DNA from: Stereocaulon alpinum | Lineage: Eukaryota; Ascomycota; Lecanoromycetes; Lecanorales; Stereocaulaceae | Reading direction: 5' to 3' | Length of the DNA: 64,000 nt | NCBI GenBank assembly: GCA_018257865.1 | Contig: JAEUBA010000007.1 | Coordinates: forward strand, 1 to 64,000 | Shown: positions 55,889 through 64,000 of the stretch, piece after piece | How positions within the stretch are numbered: position 1 is the first letter of the stretch | Layout: each line of letters opens with the position of its first letter | Translations under genes and position numbers: made by a program | The notes under the pieces: generated by a model | What the model was told of the DNA's origin: nothing | Seen by the model: the letters and a program-made list of their open reading frames with translations, nothing else | The model's database searches: none

Positions 55889-58006
55889 GATAATAAAAGG
55901 GCGGCTGCAGCCCGAGGCAGCCAACCGATTCCGTGAGACTGTACTTGGACGTAAGGCGAGTAACTTGGGTCGGAATAGGCGGCTTGCCGGACTGCAGCTT
56001 GATGTGCTGGACAATGGGTCAGGAGTCTTGGGTGAGTAAGTTTGCGTTGGGTTTGCTTTCAGCAGCAGCCTAGTGTGGCTCTCTGCGCGATCTCAATGAG
56101 GCTTTGCTATGGAATGGCTATTGCTGCGCCAATTCTTCCCAAGGCAAAGACACAGATTCGCCCGATGACGCGCGATGCTGGTAGTACTCCCGCAAGAACG
56201 TGGGAGAGTCACCGCTCAACCAGCACTACTAAACCCAATTTTGTATATGACAATAGGATTGTGGGGACGGATACACGCAGTCTTGCGGCGCCGGTGCACT
56301 TCGTAAAGGAGGGTGACACGCAGGCGGTTGGGCTCCAATGGCGGTCAGAGAACTATCTCAAGGCTTAGCTTTTGGCACGAGAAAGGTACTTGACGTGGGC
56401 GGCGCATACACTTGCTGTGCTAACCAGGAAAGCGCTAGTCTGGCAAGCTCATGTCTTGCACTCAGGCGCAATTGGCGGTGGAGTGTTGAAGAACTGGGAT
56501 TGGGAGTTTGGTCGAGTCCGAAGTGAAGCTTTCTCCAGTGGGGGTTGGGTTCGATGGACACGCAGGTGATGAGGAACTAACGAAGATATAAAGAGTGAAG
56601 CTGCAGATCTACCTGATCGCGTCAAACGCGTGTGCAGTCGTCTCAAGGAGTGTGTTATGTTCCTGAGAGCATCGCATTGGCTCTTACAGCGGGCAATGGA
56701 TGAATTGGAGACTATTGAACGGCATGGCAGGCCGCCTGGGGGCCGCCAGGGAAGGGGCAGCCAGGCTAGACAGGGATCTACCACGGCTCCACGGCGGCAG
56801 TCTTCAAGCACGTCGGGAGTGTCTCCCAATGACAGCTGACATCGATGCTCCATATTCTGGACCCAAGAGCCCAGTCGAATCCATAATCTGGTGTCCATGC
56901 TTGGCCCTCGTGCGTCTGCCACGCATATGACATCCGCACTACTGCGAACTGCCCACTCGAGAGAGGGGTTCTAATTCTCCAGCTTGGGCACCAACGCGTG
57001 CAATGCCAGCGCTATTCATCATCACTACTAGCCTTGAGAATGGCCAACCTATGCTACAGATCTAAAACGGCTGAAAGACTAGGAAAATTTTAAGATTCGA
57101 TTCATGCCAATACTGGCGGCTATCACAGCGTCTGTACATACAATGAGATTCAACCTCTCGAGAGACATCCGCATCCGTAGGATGAAACGTCTGGAAGGAT
57201 ACCCGCTGATGCGCAAGTGATTGGTTTCTGAGCCACATGTTCCAGCTTCTGTTTCATCTGTCTGAGTCTCGAAATGGCGAACCGGCCTCGACCAAAAGAG
57301 TAGTGTGAGCCGAATCGAGCGGTGGTTCAGTAAGCCTCAGAGCGCATGCATTGCATGCTGGGGTGTGAAGACCTTGCGCCAACCGCCCCAGACCTTCCCT
57401 TATCGGTGTGAGGATGTCTGAGTGACCCCCCCAAATAGGCATCTGGGAGCTATTTGAAAGTCTGTTGACTCAAGACGAAGTCCCGGGTACCTGATGTAAG
57501 ATCTGGTATTACAATGATGGAAAGCCTTGTGTTTACCAGCGTAGAAGTCGAGGTGACGTTGATTATCCAGTCATATCATCGCCGTACCTTGTTTTAGCCC
57601 CTCCTATGATCGCCTTGCCCACGTTTGACATAATCTTGCATGTTTAACGATCCAGTCATTGAGGCCTCGCCCCCGTGCCAACCAAGCCGACTCATTTGCA
57701 AGCCCTGCGTTTCGAGAGTGACGAATGACCGGTACGACGGTAAATTTCATACTTATAGCTTGTGCAATGTCGCCCTAGATAATAATTGAAGCTCTAGAAA
57801 AGGTTATACGATGTAGACGAGCAGGTTGGGCACGGACGCATTGTTGTGCATGGTAAGCCCATCGCGAGTATTATAAGTAAGCATCAAAAATACCGGGCTG
57901 TTGGAGGTTCACGACGATTCTGCCCGCCTTGCTAGAAAGCACCTGCTGTGACGGCAAGCACGATGCAGCAAGAGGTTTTCGAGCAGTTGAATCGAAATTT
58001 AGTGGT
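55889..58006. other. Large intergenic region, no gene recognised
   Basis: This 2.1-kb stretch contains ORFs of up to 157 residues (56449-56922 minus), but none has a recognisable domain or a splice pattern. It should include the HapC promoter and 5' leader on its left and the prefoldin 3' flank on its right. No repeat was noticed. Confidence 0.5.
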
Positions 58007-58573
58007 CTATTGCTGAACGACCTGTATATTGTTTTTCTTCTGAACAAGTGGTCACTGTCAGCGAAACTTCTCTTAAGCAGGCTTGGTGGACTAGCTTTCC
58101 ACTTCTCCATCTCCTCTTGTTGCCGCTTGTACTGTTTGACCAACTCCTCCAGCACTTTCTTCAAGCCTTCCGAATTTGTCTGCAGCGCCGGAGTCACATC
58201 CTTGACTGTTCTTTCCACTAGCACACCGTTTATCATCCGAAAGCACTTTCGATCGGGTGGCAGAGGGCCTAGGGTCTCTAGCACTAGTCTGTAGGAACGA
58301 ATAAGCGGTGTGATTCTCATCCAGGGGCTTGAACAGGGTGTTCCTGAATGGTTGCAGGGCTCAGTATGCAAGTCCGGGAGGTGGAAGCACGCACTTGTGC
58401 TCTTCAGTATCTTGCTCGATCTCGCCAATTCTCTGTGCCAGCTGTTGAAGGCTGTTCTTGTAGTTCGTGTATTGTTGCTGCAGCTCTGTTCGGCTATCAG
58501 CAGTTGAGATGACAAGAACCTTGAGATGCTTACCTTGCTGCTTCTTCGCAGTAATCTGTGGCTGTGCCATCAT
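58007..58573 (-). CDS. GIM4: Prefoldin subunit 2
   Basis: This is a beta-type subunit of the hexameric prefoldin chaperone, which delivers actin and tubulin to CCT. Exons 58573-58534, 58485-58395, 58288-58096 and 58039-58007 give 118 residues, the normal length. The sequence reads ELQQQYTNYKNSLQQLAQRI, then the beta hairpin LGPLPPDRKCFRMINGVLVE, then a second coiled coil ending KWKKKNNIQVVQQ. The last intron (58040-58095) starts with GC rather than GT, since only that donor restores the conserved tail, and it has a GCTGAC branch site. Reading through it would replace the tail with about 45 unrelated residues ending at 57871. Confidence 0.92.
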
Positions 58574-58764
58574 GGGTACTGCATGCCTTTAGTGTGACCA
58601 GGCTGAAGATCAATGATCGAAATGCAGGGCGAGCGACGATCCGAGGGGCTTGGGCGGCAACGGGAAGCTTCCGCTACAAAGTCCGCGATCTTGCCCGCAA
58701 CGAGATACGAAAATGCATCGGCTTTCACCAAAAGCTCTACCTGCGGCTTCTCATTAGCATAGCG
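58574..58764. promoter_or_regulatory. Compact divergent promoter, prefoldin 2 / CMC2
   Basis: Only 191 bp separate the two start codons. No specific motif is claimed. Confidence 0.45.
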
Positions 58765-59114
58765 ATGCATCCTCATCTCCATACCAAAGACAACAGAGGT
58801 ACGTACTCCGCTCGGAACCCCTGAGATTCAATCCACTGTTTTCTCCTGCGCCCCGCGCCCCTCGCCCTGACGCTTTCAGATTACCCGTCCTAATTCTAGC
58901 TACAGGCTGCGAAGGAGTCATGGCAGCACTCGATGAATGCCATGCCCAAGGTTTCCTACACAAAGCGCTCGGTGGATGTAACAAAGCCAAAACAGAGGTC
59001 AATAAGTGTCTACGTGCGGAGCGATTAGAGCGAACGGCAAAGAACAGAGAGAAGGCAAAGGCAAAGAGGGAGAAGATCCAGAGCATATGGAAGGAGATCG
59101 ATGAGCAGTCATGA
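58765..59114 (+). CDS. CMC2: COX assembly mitochondrial protein 2 (twin CX9C)
   Basis: Cmc2 is a small intermembrane-space protein needed for cytochrome c oxidase assembly. Exons 58765-58798 and 58906-59114 give 80 residues. Both CX9C motifs are intact: C-EGVMAALDE-C and C-NKAKTEVNK-C. The signature GFLHKALGGCN, then CLRAERLERTAKNREKAK matches the family. The first exon (MHPHLHTKDNR) is 34 bp. Import is expected through the Mia40 disulphide relay, with no cleaved leader. Confidence 0.95.
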
Positions 59115-59374
59115 CGGTTGAAACTTGATACTCTCTTAAAGCTGATGCTGCAAGTCGTAGAGAAGCGCGGTTTCCCGATGCAGGGGCAACATTATTGCGT
59201 TTTGGCATAGCGCGGAGTCATGCATTGCTAGGGGCAGGGGAATGACTAGGCAGTCGAGGGAGACGAGAATCGTGCCATGGAGGCGTCAAAGCGGTCGAGC
59301 TGGAGACAGGTCAATCGGGTAGCCACTGATGCATTGTCACACAAGCCGGGTTATATCCATTCAGCTCAGTCATA

Positions 59375-60618
59375 CTATTCATTTTCTTCGTGGCCACTGT
59401 TGAGTGCGGCAGCTAAGTCTAGCTGTTGTGATTTGTGTCTTCTCTTCCTCTTGCGCTTGGCTGGAGGATTCGGTGCTTCTTCCAGGGCGCCTTCAATGAT
59501 TTGGACTGAAGCTTTCGAAGGCTCTGTGTCGGTGTCTGGCCCTCCTTCTTCAACTCGAATGTATTCGGGAGTCTCTTGTTGGCATGGTTCCAGAACGTTG
59601 CCAACCTCCTTCTTGCCCTTTTTTACGCTCAACGGATTTGGCCCCTTAGGCCCTTTAGTCTTCTTTTTCTTCACAGTCGTCACTTCGTCTTCGGCGACGC
59701 TGGTCACGTGCTTATCTTTTCTCACATCCCTACCTTCATCCTCTTCTCGTTTTCTCTTCCCTAGAAGCCCAGCACCTCTTCCTCTCAGTCCAGTCCTGAA
59801 CTTTGACCGCTCTATACCTTCTCTGACACCCACACTACTCTCCGCCATTGGTTCCATGACCATTACTGATCTCTTCACGTACACCAACGGCACCCCTCTG
59901 ATCTCCCGACAGAATCTTCGGACGTCCTCATCCTGACTGGCAACAACGTAACGATTCTTATTTGTGAGTGATTTCTTAGGGTCTATAACGCTGGATAGGC
60001 ATGCGAGGGTTGAGAGAGGCTCGTCAAGGATATGGTGATTGCAACGACGACGTTCCATTGTCTTGGCTGTAGAAATAAGGGCGTCTTTCTCGGGTTGTGC
60101 AAGGTCCTCAAGAGTGTAGAGGTGACGAATGGAACATCTGATTCCACTGTCAGTCGCGGGTACATCTCGGTCTAGGGGGCAAGATGCGTACTGTGTGATC
60201 ACTGTTGTAACATAGTACAATTAGCATGTACTCAAGGCAGCGGAACAGACAGTCGCATACTTGGCTTTACCTTGCCTAGAACATCAAAGACCATCAGTAA
60301 AATCGTCAGAGCATATGCTAAGTCATCAGCATCACAACACACCACTGAGTGTACGCTCCAAGCCTGAAAAATCGATTAGCTTCGAGGAAATGAAGATTTG
60401 TGGAGCAAGGATAAACACACCGCCAACAAGATCCATCTTGAAGCGTTCGGCATCCTGGATGATTTGAGCATCGACTATACATAGCTCCATCAGCAAGAGC
60501 ATATCAGATAGGCCACTGTATAAGAAGCACCAAGGACTTGATAGGGTTCTCTGAACCCGAAGACTATCCCATACTGTTGCATCAATTTGCGGTATTGCTT
60601 TGAGCGTTTGCCCCTCAT
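59375..60618 (-). CDS. UTP23: rRNA-processing protein Utp23
   Basis: Utp23 is a PIN-like SSU processome factor for 18S rRNA maturation and release of snR30. Six exons (60618-60531, 60474-60421, 60363-60343, 60275-60261, 60201-60192, 60137-59375) join in phase to 316 residues. The start MRGKRSKQYRKLMQQYGIVF, then GFREPYQVLVDAQIIQDAER, then GLERTLSG-KVKP-MITQ-CSIRHLY is the conserved N-terminal block. Exons 3-5 are only 21, 15 and 10 nt. NHHILDEPLSTLACLSSV, then NRYVVASQDEDVRRFCR continue the PIN-like domain. The C-terminal half is Lys/Arg-rich, as in homologues. It is divergent from RRN3. Confidence 0.9.
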
Positions 60619-60895
60619 TTTGACCTTGGGCACCTGCTATACACCAGAGCTTGCACTTCAACGATGTCAATGTCTGCAAGGTACAGAACCGATCACCACA
60701 TCTTCAAACATTCGGCACTAGTCGCCTAGCCCGTTGAGCCCTATGACTCGCTTCACCACCGCACAAAGTTTCTTCCCAACATTTACAACAGCCTTACGAT
60801 TCATCATATGTTGCAGCGCTGCTCTTTCAGCATTCGTCCTACTTCCCTCACAGTCTACTTCATAGTTGACATGCTTCTTGACGACAGTCTCTGTC
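60619..60895. promoter_or_regulatory. Divergent promoter shared by UTP23 and RRN3
   Basis: These 277 bp separate two ribosome-production genes transcribed away from each other, which would allow co-regulation. I identified no specific element. Confidence 0.5.
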
Positions 60896-62869
60896 ATGTC
60901 CACTACTCAGCGCCCAACAGACGCTGTCCCCGCCTTCACCCGAAAACCACTTCTACGCCGTCCTACGTTGATCAGGAAACGAGACGATGACGAGGAAGCA
61001 CCTCCTTCCAGTCCAGGGAAGCGATCGAAGGTCACGTTTGACTCAGATGTCGAGGTGAGGGTAATGGACGAGTGGGAAAAGGCTCCGGGACTTATCCAGG
61101 AAGAAGTGCGTCGAGCCTTTGCGAAGCGCGCAACAGGAGATAATTCGGGCTATGACAAGCTAAAGGAGGTTTATGCTCCCAAAAAAGACGAGAAAGACGA
61201 ACCCAGTTCCACCACGATCAAGAACTACACAGTGGCATTGCTTGGCAATGTTTCTGTGCTCAACAAATCCAATTCTGAATTGGTCCACCTAGTGTTGAAA
61301 AGCGAATGGCTGGGGAGACAGGAAGACTACATAGCAGTCTACGTCCGACTGTTAGCGAATCTTGTGTCAGCTCATGGTATCTTCCTGGGGGACACGATGC
61401 GCATGTTGGTAGATAATTTGACAGCAACGCCACCTTCCAATGGACGGATATCAAACCTACCTGCCGTTTCACGCTCGACCATATATGCTCGAGCACACCA
61501 CGCTATCCAGTATTTGCTACAGCTTATACCCGCTACCGGTCGGGTACTATCGAACGCACTCATTAGCACATTTCCTCATGAAACAGATTCCAGGCGCGCA
61601 CACGTCGTCTACGTCCAGAACCTTCTGAAGCTTGCCGTCTATGCTCCACAGCTACGTGGGGAGATACTCACGCTGATCACGGATCGGCTTGTCAAGATTG
61701 ACGTGCAAGTGCAGGTTGATCTGGAAGATCTTGCAGAGGATGTGGGAGACGGACTAGTAGAAGGAATACCACAGGTGCGACCTGATTTGCTGGAAGATGT
61801 GGAAGATTCGGAGAGCAGCGAAGAGGATTCAGAGTCAGACGATGATGAAGCCGAAAAAGATGCACGGAGAACCAAGGACATAATTAAGAACGTGCAAAAG
61901 ATGGACGTCATGCTGGACATACTGTTTTCCCACTATGACCAAGTCTTCATCAAGGCCTCTATAGAAGACCGCGTTGGATCCATTGACATACTGTTATCTC
62001 AATTCATGACCATTATCCTGCCTACGCACCGATCACGACACACACAATTTCTTCTCTTTCATTTTGCTCAGAAGTCGCCTACGCACATTGATACATTCAT
62101 CGGAACTTGCGTTCAAATGACATTCGACAGGAAGCAAACAGCAATGGCTCGTCAGGCATCAGCGGCGTACCTCGCAAGCTTCGTCGCTAGAGGCATCCAC
62201 GTGCCTTCAAATGTGGTACGGGATGTTTTCGACTACATCGGCAGCGAGCTCGAGCGGCTTCGAGTTGACTACGAACCCAGCTGCCACGGTCCCAACCTCA
62301 GACGTTACTCGTCTTTCTATGTCCTCGTACAGGCTTTGTTGTATATATTCTGCTACAGATGGAGAGATCTTGAGACCAATCCAGATGATGACTCCGAGGA
62401 TGATGACTTGGTGTCAACATATGATCACCAACATCAGTGGAGATCAGGGGTTAGAGAGTCCTTATCACAGAATATCTTCTCGAAGCTAAATCCACTCAAA
62501 GTATGCTCGCCGGCAATTGTTACCGAGTTCGCTCGCATAGCAAACCACCTTGGCGTGGTCTACGTCTATCACCTACTGGCAACAAACAAGAGAGTTCGTG
62601 TGGTACAATTCGCCAGCAGTGCATATGGCCCCAATCGAGAGACAGCCCTTTCAGCAAAGAGCGATGAGAGCCTTCAACATCTTGAGGCGTATTTCCCATT
62701 TGATCCTTATCACTTACCGAAGAGTAAGCGATGGATAGAAGGCGACTATCGAGAATGGGAGGGCATTCCGGGCCTGGACGATGGACAAGGTTCAGGAAGT
62801 GAGAGCGGTGACGAAGAGGCTGCGGAGAGTGATGTGGAGCGAGGGACAGAAACCGATGAGACAGGCTGA
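60896..62869 (+). CDS. RRN3: RNA polymerase I initiation factor Rrn3 (TIF-IA)
   Basis: Rrn3 bridges RNA polymerase I and core factor at rDNA promoters and is a TOR-sensitive switch. A single exon from ATG 60896 encodes 657 residues. Matching patterns include KRSKVTFDSDVEVRVMDEWE, then NYTVALLGNVSVLN, ITDRLVKIDVQVQVDLEDL, an acidic Ser/Asp/Glu loop (SESSEEDSESDDDEAEKD), FHFAQKSPTHIDTFIGTCVQ, and LNPLKVCSPAIVTEFARIAN. The acidic loop is where regulatory phosphorylation occurs in homologues. The tail is acidic. Confidence 0.93.
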   Translation: MSTTQRPTDAVPAFTRKPLLRRPTLIRKRDDDEEAPPSSPGKRSKVTFDSDVEVRVMDEWEKAPGLIQEEVRRAFAKRATGDNSGYDKLKEVYAPKKDEKDEPSSTTIKNYTVALLGNVSVLNKSNSELVHLVLKSEWLGRQEDYIAVYVRLLANLVSAHGIFLGDTMRMLVDNLTATPPSNGRISNLPAVSRSTIYARAHHAIQYLLQLIPATGRVLSNALISTFPHETDSRRAHVVYVQNLLKLAVYAPQLRGEILTLITDRLVKIDVQVQVDLEDLAEDVGDGLVEGIPQVRPDLLEDVEDSESSEEDSESDDDEAEKDARRTKDIIKNVQKMDVMLDILFSHYDQVFIKASIEDRVGSIDILLSQFMTIILPTHRSRHTQFLLFHFAQKSPTHIDTFIGTCVQMTFDRKQTAMARQASAAYLASFVARGIHVPSNVVRDVFDYIGSELERLRVDYEPSCHGPNLRRYSSFYVLVQALLYIFCYRWRDLETNPDDDSEDDDLVSTYDHQHQWRSGVRESLSQNIFSKLNPLKVCSPAIVTEFARIANHLGVVYVYHLLATNKRVRVVQFASSAYGPNRETALSAKSDESLQHLEAYFPFDPYHLPKSKRWIEGDYREWEGIPGLDDGQGSGSESGDEEAAESDVERGTETDETG

Positions 62870-63723
62870 TCGTTCCAGGCTTGGACGATCAGAGCAGTTA
62901 GATGGTTAGGGTTGCATAGCGGGCATTGAGCGTGGCGCTTTCAGGGTTGCACACAGGCTTTCGCATAAGCATGAGATTTGGAGCAATGGCTGTAAAAGAA
63001 ACCCCCTGGTTTCGGTTACGACAATGGTTCGTAGCGTCGCAATTGACCCTTCATGAATGGTGAATGAGGACAAGTGGACTCCTATCTGCATGTAAAATAT
63101 CTACAAACACCAGTCATGAGGTTAGTGATGCTAGTCCGACCTGCTACTGCACGGAACTTAGATGTTGTTCCCTTGAGACGTGAGGCCACTGTCCTAAGAG
63201 CAATTTGCTTTACTTAACGTAGGAGGACCTTAACAGTCTCCTACTTTACGGTCATATTGGGAAAGAATTGTCACCAGGTGCTTTTGAGGAAGGTTAACCG
63301 GCCCAGCGGCCCACATTCCGCTACGCCCAGCCCGCAGCGCCGGCTGTACCCGCCTATGCTCTCCTTTTGGATAACCTCACTTTCACTTTCTGTATGGCCG
63401 TCCCCAATACGTCTCATCCCAGCTTTGGTCATCTGATACCAACCGAATAGGGCGTAAACACCTTGCAATATATGGTCTGAAGTCCTGCAGTCTTGATGAA
63501 CGAATAGAATATCTGAATGGCAGGTGGTGGAGGGAGGGGGTCGAGACTTGTGAATTCAAACAAAACTTGTAGAACCTCCTAGGAGACCGGAAGTGAGCCC
63601 ATAATAATTTTCTTTCCTAACACTTACTCTGATATTCCTATCCCTTCTTCCCGCTCGTCTACACTTCGATTTGGTGACTTTTCTGATCCGGCTATCCATG
63701 CACGCATCGTCTTCAAGTATATA
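62870..63723. other. Intergenic region, nothing recognised
   Basis: It holds the RRN3 3' flank and the promoter of the last gene. The stretch 63600-63720 is T/C-rich, as expected near a fungal transcription start. Confidence 0.5.
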
Positions 63724-64000
63724 ATGTCATTCTCTAAGCGTATCCGACATCATGGTCGGAAGATCTCCAAAATTATTAAAGGTACCTCTAACTCAGACTC
63801 TGACGATGTATCATTAGGCAATCTTGTCTTCAGTCCTAATGCCTCTCCGCCTATACCACCTCTACCCTCAAGACCTCCAACCGCGTTAGGTTCGCCTCAA
63901 CACAATCCGCCCCTTTCAGCTTTGTCTAGGCCACGCGTGAACGAGCTACGACAAAACTTTGAGCCCCGCGTGATTGAACCCAGAGCTCCGAACTCAAGGG
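63724..64000 (+). CDS. 5' part of an unrecognised gene, cut by the window end
   Basis: An ATG at 63724 opens a frame with no stop to the last base (92 codons). The start MSFSKRIRHHGRKISKIIKG is basic. A Ser/Asp stretch and a Pro-rich segment (SPPIPPLPSRPP) follow. Such a start occurs in disordered cytoplasmic or nuclear proteins, but I do not recognise the family. A GGTACCTC at 63780 could be an intron donor, which I did not resolve. Confidence 0.5.
   Translation, partial: MSFSKRIRHHGRKISKIIKGTSNSDSDDVSLGNLVFSPNASPPIPPLPSRPPTALGSPQHNPPLSALSRPRVNELRQNFEPRVIEPRAPNSR

Noticed and set aside
55889..56014. Upstream in-frame extension of HapC
   Set aside because: The extra residues are not like HapC N-termini, while ATG 55888 gives the usual short acidic start.
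56449..56922. 157-codon minus-strand ORF
   Set aside because: No domain, no start context, and competing ORFs on the other strand of similar length; probably chance.
57871..58006. C-terminal extension of prefoldin 2 read through the last intron
   Set aside because: The spliced form restores the conserved ending and normal length; the extension matches nothing.
1..64000. CRISPR array, rRNA operon, tRNA gene or telomere repeat
   Set aside because: No regularly spaced repeats, rRNA-like blocks, convincing tRNA cloverleaf or TTAGGG runs were seen.

Overview
The window looks like nuclear DNA of a filamentous ascomycete (Pezizomycotina). Its conserved genes are interrupted by short introns of mostly 40-125 bp with GT..AG ends and CTGAC/CTAAC-like branch sites. 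It pairs a gene-rich, balanced-composition region with a gene-free, AT-rich block that carries the footprint of repeat-induced point mutation (RIP). The species cannot be named from the sequence.

Positions 1-14650 are a RIP-degraded nest of retroelements with almost no CpA/TpG and excess TpA. From left to right they are: an unassigned mutated stretch (1 to about 3500); the 3' end of a plus-strand Ty3/gypsy chromovirus (chromodomain, polypurine tract, LTR); a minus-strand Ty3/gypsy element (integrase, RNase H, reverse transcriptase, protease, gag) broken by a solo LTR with a 5-bp target duplication; and a plus-strand LINE-type element (reverse transcriptase and RNase H) broken by a second solo LTR (TSD TATAA) and by a 670-bp TRIM-like element with 168-bp LTRs. 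The boundary to normal sequence at about 14650 is abrupt.

Positions 16.4-64 kb hold about 23 genes on both strands, many in divergent pairs. In order: an ENA-type P-type ATPase with an in-frame stop (minus); a ubiquitin-like-domain protein with a Cys cluster (minus); TEL2 (plus); a TDP2-like phosphoesterase (minus); an uncharacterised protein (plus); the complex I 49-kDa subunit (minus); the RNA polymerase I/III subunit AC40 (plus); the PRP16 splicing helicase (minus); PWP1 (plus); a doubtful small ORF; an uncharacterised protein (plus); a DUF726/TMCO4-like hydrolase (plus); a GST-dioxygenase fusion lying between two related direct repeats (plus); an RTC4-domain protein (plus); a TMEM14 protein (minus); OST2/DAD1 (plus); an ARO8-type aminotransferase (minus); HapC/HAP3 (minus); prefoldin 2 (minus); CMC2 (plus); UTP23 (minus); RRN3 (plus); and the 5' end of a gene cut by the window edge.

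Most genes are housekeeping. Ribosome production is over-represented (AC40, PWP1, UTP23, RRN3), with UTP23 and RRN3 sharing one 277-bp promoter. NUO49, CMC2 and HapC relate to respiration, and a perfect AGCCAATC box lies upstream of NUO49. The most unusual items are the GST-dioxygenase fusion with flanking repeats, the TRIM element with tRNA-like boxes, the RIP-compatible stop in the ATPase, and three consecutive micro-exons in UTP23. No tRNA, rRNA or CRISPR array was recognised.
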